A stretch of 43,184 bases of DNA, from assembly GCA_021806295.1 (NCBI GenBank), contig JAJZXS010000031.1, forward strand, positions 1-43,184, given 5' to 3'. Both the position numbers and the translations under genes were made by a program. Each line of letters opens with the position of its first letter. The first letter of the stretch is position 1. Positions 17,317 to 24,965 of this stretch are shown here, piece by piece. This DNA comes from Thermoplasmata archaeon (GTDB lineage: Archaea > Thermoplasmatota > Thermoplasmata > Thermoplasmatales > Thermoplasmataceae). The notes below the pieces were generated by a model. It did no database searches. It was not told the DNA's origin and saw only the letters and a program-made list of their open reading frames with translations.

Positions 17317-17796
17317 CTAAGTTTTTTTTAAAGCATCTTCTGCATCTTTCGGCCCGCGTTTATCATGAGGGCATGGCTTCGCATGCCTCATGCCCATCTT
17401 CTTCAGTATTACCCATACCTGCTTCATTGTATATTCTATTCCGAATTCTTCTATTATAATATCACTGACCTGTGCTGTTGTGTACTGCCCGTCCTTAAGC
17501 TTCTCTTTCAAAAGGCTCCTCTGTTCTTCTGACATCTTTGATGGCCCCTTTCCTGCATATCTCGGTATAAGACCCCTGTATCCATTCTGATTCCATCTTC
17601 CCTGCCATATATAGCCGATCATCTTTGTTATGTCGATTCTCTTCGCAGCTTCTTCCACAGAATCACCATCATATCTATATTTCACGAAAAGGAGCCTTTT
17701 CAGCATCTTTGTGCTTCTTTCTAGGCTTTTTATCAGCCTGTTCAGGTCATCCTCATCCATCTTTCTCTCGATGGGATACATCTCTTTTTTTGCCAT
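17317..17796 (-). CDS. IS630 transposase, N-terminal helix-turn-helix part (orfA)
   Basis: 159 residues with two helix-turn-helix units of the paired type: VEEAAKRIDITKMIGYIWQ and YTTAQVSDIIIEEFGIEYTM, then the WVILKKMGMRHAKP linker helix. It binds the terminal inverted repeats. It ends ALKKT and a stop right after the A8 slippery run. Ribosomal -1 frameshifting or transcript slippage would extend it into orfB. Start at the ATG of AKKEMYPIERK, close to the right inverted repeat. Confidence 0.85.
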   Translation of the reverse strand: MAKKEMYPIERKMDEDDLNRLIKSLERSTKMLKRLLFVKYRYDGDSVEEAAKRIDITKMIGYIWQGRWNQNGYRGLIPRYAGKGPSKMSEEQRSLLKEKLKDGQYTTAQVSDIIIEEFGIEYTMKQVWVILKKMGMRHAKPCPHDKRGPKDAEDALKKT

Positions 17797-17840
17797 GAAA
17801 ATGTAATACTTATAAGTACAATAATGTTAGTAAATAACTA

Positions 17841-17867
17841 TAAATAAGGTTTTTCATGATTTCTGAC
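17841..17867 (+). repeat. 27-bp inverted repeat, left copy flanking the MFS gene
   Basis: Begins TAAATAAGG and ends TTTCTGAC. Its reverse complement matches 19259-19285 at 25 of 27 positions. The outer end abuts the TA of the IS630-type element. No transposase frame lies between the two copies, only the MFS transporter. Confidence 0.7.
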
Positions 17868-17937
17868 TTTCGTCTTAAAAAAAATTTAAATATATATTTA
17901 TTATAACACACTATAGTTAAGTAATTTTATGTATTGT

Positions 17938-17955
17938 GAATCCTTATATGGATTC
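17938..17955. promoter_or_regulatory. Palindrome upstream of the MFS gene
   Basis: GAATCC-TTATAT-GGATTC, perfect six-base arms around a TATA-like centre, ending 23 bases before the ATG. A second AT-rich element, GATATAATAAG (17959-17969), lies between it and the gene. It could be an operator over the promoter or a short leader hairpin. Confidence 0.35.
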
Positions 17956-17978
17956 CCTGATATAATAAGGGTGTTTAA

Positions 17979-19223
17979 ATGAATGATTTTGAACAATTAG
18001 ATAATGGAAAGGCATGGTATCAAAAGAAATTGTTTACATTAGCATCTATGGGATTATTCCTCGACGGGTATGATTTGTCTATAATAACAATGGCAATACT
18101 TGTGATCCCATCGCAACTGGATTTTACCAAACTAGAATATGTGCTTGTTGATGTATCATCCTTTGCTGGGATGCTTATAGGTGCTCCAATACTTGGAATG
18201 CTATCTGATAGGATAGGAAGAAAAAAAATTTTTGGCCTTGACCTGATATTTTTTGTTGTGTTTGCTGTAACTTCAGGTCTATCAAGCAATTTTGTTGAAT
18301 TATTTTTATCCAGATTATTGATGGGTATTGGTATAGGTGGCGATTATCCTATAAGCTCAACAATGATGTCCGAGTTCTCCCCAAAGAAATACAGGGGAAA
18401 ATTATTAATATCGATGGTTGGCATGTACTGGCTTGGTGTCTTTGTTTCTTCTGCTGTAAATTACGTTTTTGTGATTTATCCATATTTCTGGAGATACACA
18501 TTTATTATAGGTGGATTAATAGCAATACCTGTAATATTATTAAGATTCGAAATACCCGAATCACCAAGGTGGATCGTATCAAAGGAAAAAATTGAAAAAG
18601 GTAAAAATAAATACAGTAAAAAATCACCTAAATTTTATACAATGTTGATATTTGTTCTACTTGCATGGTTTATATTTGATGTTGCTGCATATGGCATTGG
18701 TTTCTATTACCCTGTTATTTTCAGTACTTTAGGCTTTAAGGATCAATTTAGGTCAATAGCCGAAATAAGCATGTTGATATCGATGGGGGGCATTTCCGGC
18801 TATTTAATAGCCTTGCCATTAGCTGATAGAATAGGAAGAAGATTCCTGATAATAGCGGGATTTTTTATAATGTCTATACTTTTAATTCTGGGTTCTATTA
18901 TAAGAATAACAGGATTGTATACAGTTCCATTCTTCTTTTTATTTGTTTTATTTGAACAATGGGTTGGTGCAGTTACATTATTTTATCCAACTGAAATATT
19001 TGACACATCAATAAGATCCAGTATGCAAGGGCTTGCAACCGCTGTTTCAAGGATTGGTGCAATTATGGGTATTGTTTTATTTCCATTATTTCCCATATTT
19101 AGTTCCCTATCTATATTTGCAGGGTTCTCAGTTATAGGTTTGATTTTGGTTATTTTTTTCGCCCCTGAAACCAAAAACAAATCGCTTGAAAAAAATGTGG
19201 AAAATTATACATTATCAAAATAA
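17979..19223 (+). CDS. Major facilitator superfamily transporter (sugar-porter/metabolite:H+ symporter type)
   Basis: 414 residues, 12 predicted membrane helices. The MFS signature DRIGRKKIF follows helix 2 (GMLSDRIGRKKIFGLDLI) and is repeated in the second half (PLADRIGRRFLI). RLLMGIGIGGDYPISSTMMSEF and PESPRWIVSKEKIEKGK match the sugar-porter/MHS branch, and PTEIFDTSIRSSMQG is the helix 10-11 signature. Helix 1 has FLDGYDLS, seen in many archaeal metabolite:H+ symporters. Likely proton-driven uptake of a small organic compound; substrate unknown. Codons are visibly more A/T-ending than in neighbouring core genes. With the flanking inverted repeats and IS, this suggests acquisition by transfer. 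Confidence 0.88.
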   Translation: MNDFEQLDNGKAWYQKKLFTLASMGLFLDGYDLSIITMAILVIPSQLDFTKLEYVLVDVSSFAGMLIGAPILGMLSDRIGRKKIFGLDLIFFVVFAVTSGLSSNFVELFLSRLLMGIGIGGDYPISSTMMSEFSPKKYRGKLLISMVGMYWLGVFVSSAVNYVFVIYPYFWRYTFIIGGLIAIPVILLRFEIPESPRWIVSKEKIEKGKNKYSKKSPKFYTMLIFVLLAWFIFDVAAYGIGFYYPVIFSTLGFKDQFRSIAEISMLISMGGISGYLIALPLADRIGRRFLIIAGFFIMSILLILGSIIRITGLYTVPFFFLFVLFEQWVGAVTLFYPTEIFDTSIRSSMQGLATAVSRIGAIMGIVLFPLFPIFSSLSIFAGFSVIGLILVIFFAPETKNKSLEKNVENYTLSK

Positions 19224-19258
19224 ACTTTAATTCTTTTTAATATTTTGGTTGTGTACTA

Positions 19259-19285
19259 GTCAGAAATCATAAAAAATCTTATTTA
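19259..19285 (-). repeat. 27-bp inverted repeat, right copy flanking the MFS gene
   Basis: Begins GTCAGAAATCAT and ends CTTATTTA; the inverted partner of 17841-17867, with two mismatches. The span between outer ends is 1,445 bp. Beyond it (GCCTCAGC) no similarity to the other flank is seen and no target duplication is evident. Confidence 0.7.
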
Positions 19286-19461
19286 GCCTCAGCTATATGA
19301 CGATATAGCTGTGAGAATTGGGGGTGATTGTTATGCAACTGACCATCGAGGCCGTTAATCAGAATAGACGCCCTTCGACTAGATTTCATACCTTATTAAT
19401 ATCTAATAAGGTGAATAGGAGTTTGTCTAGTTGGTTATGGATAGTTTAAACTTATACACAA
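19286..19461. other. Unassigned hairpin-rich DNA, probable mobile-element remnant
   Basis: Contains a perfect 8-bp stem hairpin (AGCTATAT-GACG-ATATAGCT, 19291-19310) and a perfect 9-bp stem hairpin (ACCTTATTA-ATATC-TAATAAGGT, 19390-19412). A 38-codon frame (19333-19449) encodes MQLTIEAVNQNRRPSTRFH and then degenerates; it looks like the tail of a longer protein, but I cannot name it. Subterminal hairpins of this kind occur at IS200/IS605 ends. The link is only suggestive. Confidence 0.35.
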
Positions 19462-19698
19462 CTAAAGAGCCGATAACTTCCAAATGTGTTTGTTAACATA
19501 GTAAACAGAAACCATAACCGGGGCCCTTGCCTTGATTTTACCCATAAATGTCAATTCAGATATTTCTTCAGGTGTTCGCGGCCTCAATTCAAAAACATGG
19601 TAAGGGCATACAGCCACACACTGTCCCTTAGCCTCACATTTTGACTGATCTACTATTGGTATGGTTCCATTGTTCCTGCATGACATGTCTTCTGCCAT
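19462..19698 (-). pseudogene. Ferredoxin truncated after the first [4Fe-4S] motif
   Basis: 78 residues. The first half is a clear bacterial-type ferredoxin: KCEAKGQCVAVCPYHVFEL gives C-x5-C-x3-C-P, followed by the archaeal spacer PEEISELTFMGKIKARAP. The second half, which in related ferredoxins holds another C-x2-C-x2-C-x3-C-P, is missing. The frame instead runs into MVSVYYVNKHIWKLSAL with no cysteines. In another frame GYGFCLLC and a stop appear just there, so a frameshift or junction near 19500-19520 is likely. With only three cysteines, a complete [4Fe-4S] cluster is improbable. It borders the mobile-remnant DNA. Confidence 0.6.
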
Positions 19699-19812
19699 CT
19701 GTGAGAATTATCCACACCATTTCAATCTTTCTATTAATATGTAGATATGTCATAACAACTCATGAAATACAAAATGTTAAATAAGATTATTGGCTGGTAT
19801 TTATAGGGTGTT

Positions 19813-20841
19813 GTGGTGTCTGTTTATAATGCTGTGGTTTTGAGGTCAATAAAGAGGAATATGTCAAGGGTAAAAAATAAAAAATTACCCACTATAGCTG
19901 GTCATAAACTGCTATATGAGTGTAATTTAAGGTGCAAAATGTGCCCTTTCTGGAGGAGGCCTGACAGCAAATTATTATCCATGGATCAGGAAATTGCAAT
20001 GATGGAAAAATTAAAGGAAGCAGGAGTATCATACCTGGGATTCGAAGGCGGTGAGCCCCTGTTACGAAATGATACGCCGGATATACTCAGGGAAAGCCAT
20101 AAAAGATTTCACACATCCATGGTGACAAACGGGTGGAGGCTTGAGAAAAAAATAAAGGATATTTCAAATTCTCTTGATTTCCTCTTCGTTTCAATTGATG
20201 GGAATAAGGAGGTTCATGATACAATGAGGGGCATGAGTGGATCCTTCGAGCATGCAATAAGGGGAATAAACGCATCAAAGCACGCAGTTCCAGTGGCCAT
20301 GAGCTCTACCATAACCAGGGAGAATATTGATACAGTACAGGATATACTTGATATCGGGAATGATCTTGGTGTTCCCATAAATTTCCAGATCGAATACGAC
20401 TATTCTACCGCAGAGAAGATTTCGCCCGAGAAGGATAAACTTCTATCAGTGCTCAACATGCTGATTGACAGTAAAAAAAATGACGGCCCTATTATGAATA
20501 CTGTCCAGTATTTTGAATCCATAAAAAATTCATGGTTCTATGGCATAAAATGGGAATGCAGGCCATGGCTAACTATTAACATAGACCCTGAGGGCAGGGT
20601 GGTAACCCCGTGCTATATAATAAACGAGTATTCTGGAACAGATTATGTCTGGAATATGGACATCAAAAAGATGTGGAACAGCTTTGACTGGGAACCATAC
20701 AGGTCATGCAATAAATGCGCACTTTCCTGTTATCTGGAGCCTTCTCTTTTCAAATGGACAAAGCCTGCAATGGTAAAAAGCAGAATCATAGATGCAACAA
20801 TAGATTATATAAAGTTCAGTGCGTCAAGAAAGGGTTATTAG
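19813..20841 (+). CDS. Radical SAM protein with SPASM/twitch-like C-terminus
   Basis: 342 residues. The radical SAM cluster motif is CNLRCKMC (C37, C41, C44), followed by GFEGGEPLLR (77-86) for SAM binding and FVSIDGNKEVHD (125-136). The C-terminal cysteines C249, C267, C299, C302 and C306 (ECRPW, TPCY, CNKCALSC) form a SPASM-like site for an extra Fe-S cluster. Members of this class modify peptides, cofactors or lipids; no precursor peptide or partner is seen here, so the substrate is unknown. The GTG at 19813 has TTAAATAAG about 27 bases upstream (leaderless). An internal ATG at 19861 is the alternative start. Confidence 0.85.
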   Translation: MVSVYNAVVLRSIKRNMSRVKNKKLPTIAGHKLLYECNLRCKMCPFWRRPDSKLLSMDQEIAMMEKLKEAGVSYLGFEGGEPLLRNDTPDILRESHKRFHTSMVTNGWRLEKKIKDISNSLDFLFVSIDGNKEVHDTMRGMSGSFEHAIRGINASKHAVPVAMSSTITRENIDTVQDILDIGNDLGVPINFQIEYDYSTAEKISPEKDKLLSVLNMLIDSKKNDGPIMNTVQYFESIKNSWFYGIKWECRPWLTINIDPEGRVVTPCYIINEYSGTDYVWNMDIKKMWNSFDWEPYRSCNKCALSCYLEPSLFKWTKPAMVKSRIIDATIDYIKFSASRKGY

Positions 20842-20854
20842 AATATCTTAAAAG

Positions 20855-20928
20855 AGCCGCCGACGGGATTCGGTCCCGCGACCTCGTGCTTACCAAGCAC
20901 GCGCTCTACCAGGCTGAGCTACGACGGC
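20855..20928 (-). tRNA. tRNA-Thr (GGT anticodon)
   Basis: 74 bases folding as a cloverleaf. The acceptor stem GCCGTCG pairs with CGGCGGC (one G-T pair), the D stem is GCTC/GAGC, and the anticodon stem CGTGC/GCACG holds loop TTGGTAA, anticodon GGT for ACC/ACU. The T stem is GCGGG/CCCGT. The discriminator is T, as usual for archaeal tRNA-Thr. CCA is not encoded and there is no intron. The T loop reads ACCGAAT in place of the near-universal TTCGAAT. A TATA-like AATTTATATT lies upstream near 20949-20958 on this strand, and TTTT follows the 3' end. Confidence 0.95.
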
Positions 20929-20986
20929 ATTAGGGGTTAATCATAAGTGAATATAAATTATTTTTGAATTTCCATAAGAATAAAGA

Positions 20987-20995
20987 GTTAAATAC
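20987..20995 (+). promoter_or_regulatory. TATA-like promoter of mcm
   Basis: GTTAAATAC centred about 27 bases before the ATG at 21018; implies a leaderless mcm transcript. Divergent from the tRNA-Thr promoter in the same 89-base interval. Confidence 0.45.
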
Positions 20996-21017
20996 CCTTA
21001 ACTGATAATTAATACTC

Positions 21018-23111
21018 ATGATTAACCAGGACATAGAAGCAGACGACATTAAGCGTCAGTGGATAGGATTTTTCGACCAGTACGATTACAATGACCAGAT
21101 AAATAAACTGAGAAGTGACTATCCCGATGTAAAATCTCTTTATGTTTCATACAGCGACCTTACAGGCTACAGTTCTGAGTTTGTTGAAGCCCTGATGAAG
21201 GATCCGTATTATTACCTCACAATTGGAGAATTTTATATAAAGGAAACGCTGGGGATAACAAACAACAAGGTGCGCAGGCTTAACATCCGGCTGGTAAATG
21301 TCCCGGACATTAGCGGAATAAAATATGAAATAAGGAATGTCAGGAGCACCAATGTAAATTCATATATATCGATAAACGGAATAATAAGGAAAAATACTGA
21401 AGTTTTGCCCAGGCTTCAGAATGCGGCATTCAAATGCCCAGCATGTGGTGAACTGACCATAGTGCCAGAGGATATACAGAAATTATTTGAACCCACGGCA
21501 TGCCAGGCCTGCGGATGGAACAAAGGGAAACTCAAGCTCATACCGGAGGAATCAGAATTTGTAGATACCCAGAAACTGGAAATACAGGAAAATCCTGACA
21601 GCATAGACGGAACTTCACAGCCACAGAGGCTTACACTGATAATTGAAGATGATATAACGGGAAAGATATATCCCGGTGACAGGGTGACCGTTTACGGAAT
21701 ACTGAAGGCTGATGAAAAACACATAGGCAATACTATGCTGACAGAATACAACATTTACCTGAATGTAAACAATTTCAGAAAGGAAACAAGGGATTTTGAG
21801 GAGATAAAGATCAATGATGAGGATGAGAAAAAGATCAGAGAACTGGCAAAGGAGCCAAATATAATAGACCGGCTTGCCAAATCCATAGCCCCATCAATAT
21901 ACGGCCTTGATGTAATCAAAAAATCACTGGTGCTTCAGCTCTTCGGAGGGGTCAGGAAAGTTATGAAGGATGGGACGCACATCAGAGGAGATATACATAT
22001 ACTCATGATAGGTGATCCTGGAACGGCAAAATCACAGCTTCTAAGATACATGACCTATATATCGCCCAGGAGCGTATTTGCATTCGGAAAGGGGTCCAGT
22101 GCAGCTGGGCTTACCGCAGCAGCTGTCAGGGATGATTTCGGTGAGGGCAGGTGGACACTTGAGGCGGGTGCCCTGGTACTTGCTGATAACGGCTTTGCGG
22201 CCATAGACGAACTGGATAAAATGGATAAAAACGATACAGCATCAATGCATGAAGCCATGGAACAGCAGTCTGTAACAATATCAAAGGCAGGAATCATGGC
22301 AACGCTGAAATCAAGGTGTTCCATACTTGCGGCGGCAAACCCAAGATTCGGGAGGTATGATCCAATGAAAACTATAGCTGAGCAGACCGAATTTCCGCCC
22401 CCACTTCTTTCAAGATTTGATATTATATTTAAGCTCATAGACACACCAAATCGTGAGATAGATGACAAGCTGGCTGAACACGTGCTCAAGACCAACCGCC
22501 TGGGAGAAATTTACAGAAGCATGGAGAACAGCAATATAGATATTACCGTTCCGGACGAGGAGAATTTCATAGCTGAACTTGATAAAGACCTGATAAGAAA
22601 ATATGTATCATATGCTAAAAATCGTGTATTTCCAAGGTTGAGCGACGATGCTATAAGCATATTAAAGGAGGAGTATGTAAAAACCCGGGCCAGTGGAATA
22701 GACTCGGTTCCAATTACCGCCAGGCAGCTGGAATCAACTATAAGGCTTGCAGAGGCAGCCGCAAGGGCGCGGCTTTCACCGATAATAACGGTGGAGGATG
22801 CCCTGCTGGCGAAGGGAGTTGTTGATTATTACCTGAAAGAAGTTTCAGCAATGAACGGACAGGTGGACATAGATATACTAAGCACCGGGATCAGCACAAA
22901 GCAGAGAACAGAGCTTGAGGTTGTCCTTTCTGTGATCAAGGAGGCAAAGGAAAGCATGGGGGAGCAGAAGAAAGCCCCGGAAATAGAAACTGTGCTGGAA
23001 ATGCTGAAGCAGAAGGGAATAAGCAGGGAAAGGGCAGAAACTGACCTTGCAAGGTTGAAAAGCGATGGTTTTATCTACGAGCCACAGAATAAAAGGGTGG
23101 ATCTTATTTGA
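21018..23111 (+). CDS. mcm: Replicative DNA helicase MCM
   Basis: Hexameric 3'-5' helicase that unwinds DNA at archaeal replication forks. 697 residues. The N-terminal domain carries a zinc ribbon, C140/C143 (CPAC) with C162/C165 (CQAC). The AAA+ core has Walker A GDPGTAKSQ (332-340), Walker B with FAAIDELDKMDK (393-404), sensor 1 AAANPRFGRYDP and arginine finger R466 in SRFD. A winged-helix tail (about 625-697) follows. No intein. DUF424 begins at its stop codon, an archaeal gene pairing I recognise. Confidence 0.97.
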   Translation: MINQDIEADDIKRQWIGFFDQYDYNDQINKLRSDYPDVKSLYVSYSDLTGYSSEFVEALMKDPYYYLTIGEFYIKETLGITNNKVRRLNIRLVNVPDISGIKYEIRNVRSTNVNSYISINGIIRKNTEVLPRLQNAAFKCPACGELTIVPEDIQKLFEPTACQACGWNKGKLKLIPEESEFVDTQKLEIQENPDSIDGTSQPQRLTLIIEDDITGKIYPGDRVTVYGILKADEKHIGNTMLTEYNIYLNVNNFRKETRDFEEIKINDEDEKKIRELAKEPNIIDRLAKSIAPSIYGLDVIKKSLVLQLFGGVRKVMKDGTHIRGDIHILMIGDPGTAKSQLLRYMTYISPRSVFAFGKGSSAAGLTAAAVRDDFGEGRWTLEAGALVLADNGFAAIDELDKMDKNDTASMHEAMEQQSVTISKAGIMATLKSRCSILAAANPRFGRYDPMKTIAEQTEFPPPLLSRFDIIFKLIDTPNREIDDKLAEHVLKTNRLGEIYRSMENSNIDITVPDEENFIAELDKDLIRKYVSYAKNRVFPRLSDDAISILKEEYVKTRASGIDSVPITARQLESTIRLAEAAARARLSPIITVEDALLAKGVVDYYLKEVSAMNGQVDIDILSTGISTKQRTELEVVLSVIKEAKESMGEQKKAPEIETVLEMLKQKGISRERAETDLARLKSDGFIYEPQNKRVDLI

Positions 23112-23122
23112 ACACTATTAAT

Positions 23123-23410
23123 ATGAAAATACTCAATATCAACGGAGAGGTACTGCTGGCTGCAGCGGACAGTGAGCTTATCAACAGGAACCTCAGGGAG
23201 GGAAAACTGCATCTGGAGGTGAAGCAGGATTTCTATGGAGAAATGAAAGTTTCTGAAGAAACCCTTATCTCATCTCTGGGGATATGCACCATAGCAAACC
23301 TGGTGGGAGAACGGGTGGTAAATGCTGCAATCGAGGCTAATTATATAGATCGGGAAAACGTAATAAAAATAGAAGGGGTACCACATGCACAGCTGGCAAA
23401 AATAGTCTAA
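23123..23410 (+). CDS. DUF424 family protein
   Basis: 95 residues from the ATG of MKILNINGEVLLAAADSEL. The DUF424 hallmarks are REGKLHLEV, CTIANLVGERVV and the C-terminal GVPHAQL. Conserved archaeal protein of unknown function. A TTG at 23108 overlapping the MCM stop would add five residues, but family members start near the MKI strand. Tight linkage to mcm suggests co-expression; a role in replication is only inferred. Confidence 0.8.
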   Translation: MKILNINGEVLLAAADSELINRNLREGKLHLEVKQDFYGEMKVSEETLISSLGICTIANLVGERVVNAAIEANYIDRENVIKIEGVPHAQLAKIV

Positions 23411-23509
23411 TCCAGTAATGCGCGGGACTGGAAATAGTTCGTAATCCAATGGTAAAGGATATATATAGTTAAATAATAGGGAATAACTTACAATTAACAG
23501 GATGGTAAT

Positions 23510-23989
23510 ATGGCTGATAACAAGAAAAATGATGAAAATTTTCAGTATATCGTTCGAATAGCGAATAAAGATATAAAGGGAGAGAGGAAACTCAATCTGG
23601 CACTGGCAGATGTTAACGGAATAGGGGACAGGCTGGCGACCATACTTATTAAAAAGTTCAACCTCGACAAAAACAGACAGATCGGGGAACTCAGCGAAGA
23701 TGAGGTTCTCGAAATAAGGAAATATGTAGAGAACAAAGAATATGATGGCATGCCTGTCTGGCTTTTAAACCACCGCAAGGATATTGCAACAGGAAAGGAC
23801 TTGAATTTACTTTCAAATGATTTGAATTTACAGATTAATGATGATATAAACCTTATGAAGAAAATGAGATCCTATCGTGGGTTGAGACATGAACAGGGCC
23901 ATAAGGTAAGGGGCCAGAGGACACGTTCCAACGGAAGGCACGGACTGTCTATGGGAGTCATAAGAAAGAGACAGGAACAGAAAAAATAA
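23510..23989 (+). CDS. rps13: 30S ribosomal protein S13 (uS13)
   Basis: 159 residues, the archaeal length, in the small-subunit head contacting the P-site and large subunit. Recognisable segments are ALADVNGIGDRLATILIK, PVWLLNHRKDIATGKD and MRSYRGLRHEQGHKVRGQ, with TRSNGRHG near the basic C-terminal tail. First gene of the S13-S4-S11-RpoD operon. ATATATAGTTAAAT upstream (about 23460-23473) is the likely promoter, leaving a short leader with GGATGGT before the ATG. Confidence 0.97.
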   Translation: MADNKKNDENFQYIVRIANKDIKGERKLNLALADVNGIGDRLATILIKKFNLDKNRQIGELSEDEVLEIRKYVENKEYDGMPVWLLNHRKDIATGKDLNLLSNDLNLQINDDINLMKKMRSYRGLRHEQGHKVRGQRTRSNGRHGLSMGVIRKRQEQKK

Positions 23990-23998
23990 GGTGATGTA

Positions 23999-24583
23999 AT
24001 GGGAGATCAAAAATTTCAGAGAAAAAGATATTCAACTCCAAGGCACCCATGGGAGAAGGAGAGAATAGATTATGAAAGGCAGATTGTAATAAAGTATGGT
24101 TTGAAGAATAAGAGAGAGCTATGGAAGGCACAGGCTGTTTTATCCTCTTACAGGGCCCAGGCAAGAACCCTGCAGGCAAAGGTGAGGTATAACGATCCTG
24201 TTGCTGAAAAACAGTTCCAGCTATTACTGAAAAAACTGGACAGGTTGAGCCTTCTGAGTGAGGGTGCAACCTTGGACGATATACTTGCACTTACACTGGA
24301 GAATATACTTGACAGGAGACTCCAGACACTCGTGTACCAGCTCAACATGGCAACAACCATGAAGCAGGCACGCCAGCTCATTACCCATGGGCACATAAAG
24401 GTTGGAGACCATGTTGTAACAATCCCGAGCCTTGAGGTAGAGAAAGGTGTGGAGGACACCATAACGTATAATGAAAAATCTCCATTTTCAGATGATAAAC
24501 ACCCGATCAGGCTTGTTCTGGCAGGAATGAAGGAAAACGAGGGAACTGAGGAAGAGCAGAAGGACAAAGGTGAGCCACAATGA
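23999..24583 (+). CDS. rps4: 30S ribosomal protein S4 (uS4)
   Basis: Assembly-initiating small-subunit protein of 194 residues. The N-terminus is archaeal-type ([20 protein letters not shown]). The S4 RNA-binding domain is at about 103-165 ([11 protein letters not shown], then [18 protein letters not shown]). The tail is acidic ([14 protein letters not shown]). GGTGATGTA is a Shine-Dalgarno just after the S13 stop. It overlaps the S11 start by four bases (ATGA). Confidence 0.97.
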   Translation: MGDQKFQRKRYSTPRHPWEKERIDYERQIVIKYGLKNKRELWKAQAVLSSYRAQARTLQAKVRYNDPVAEKQFQLLLKKLDRLSLLSEGATLDDILALTLENILDRRLQTLVYQLNMATTMKQARQLITHGHIKVGDHVVTIPSLEVEKGVEDTITYNEKSPFSDDKHPIRLVLAGMKENEGTEEEQKDKGEPQ

Positions 24584-24963
24584 ATAAGGTAGGAATAGCA
24601 CACATATATGCATCACAGAACAATACAATAATACTCATTACAGACATGACAGGTTCAGAAACAATTGCAAAATCAACTGGAGGGATGGTTGTAAAGAACG
24701 ACAGGGAGGAATCCAGTCCCTATGCCGCCATGAAGGCATCAGATATAATTACAGAGAAACTCAGGGAAAAGGAAATAACCGACCTTATAATAAGGGTGAG
24801 AGCCCCCGGAGGCAGCAGGTCCAGAATACCCGGCCCAGGAGCACAGTCTGCAATAAGGACACTGTCCAGAGCAGGATTCAAAATCCTCAGAATTGAGGAG
24901 GTAACACCAACGCCTCACGATGGCACAAAGAAGAAAGGCGGCAAGAGGGGAAGGAGAGTTTAA
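24580..24963 (+). CDS. rps11: 30S ribosomal protein S11 (uS11)
   Basis: 127 residues; platform protein lining the E-site mRNA path. Segments include [40 protein letters not shown] and [19 protein letters not shown], then a basic tail [13 protein letters not shown]. The start ATG overlaps the S4 stop, and AAGGTGAGCC upstream provides the ribosome-binding site. Confidence 0.97.
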   Translation: MNKVGIAHIYASQNNTIILITDMTGSETIAKSTGGMVVKNDREESSPYAAMKASDIITEKLREKEITDLIIRVRAPGGSRSRIPGPGAQSAIRTLSRAGFKILRIEEVTPTPHDGTKKKGGKRGRRV

Positions 24964-24965
24964 TC

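Larger units (their letters stand above)
16772..17838 (-). mobile_element. Complete IS630-type insertion sequence
   Basis: About 1,067 bp, bounded by TA dinucleotides (16770-16771 and 17839-17840), as expected for IS630/Tc1-mariner insertion. Terminal inverted repeats match 14 of 19 bases (16772-16790 against 17820-17838, starting GTTTATTACC and GTTATTTACT). It carries two overlapping-by-frameshift transposase frames on the minus strand and nothing else. Both frames are uninterrupted, so the copy may be active. It sits immediately next to one 27-bp inverted repeat that flanks the MFS gene. Confidence 0.8.
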
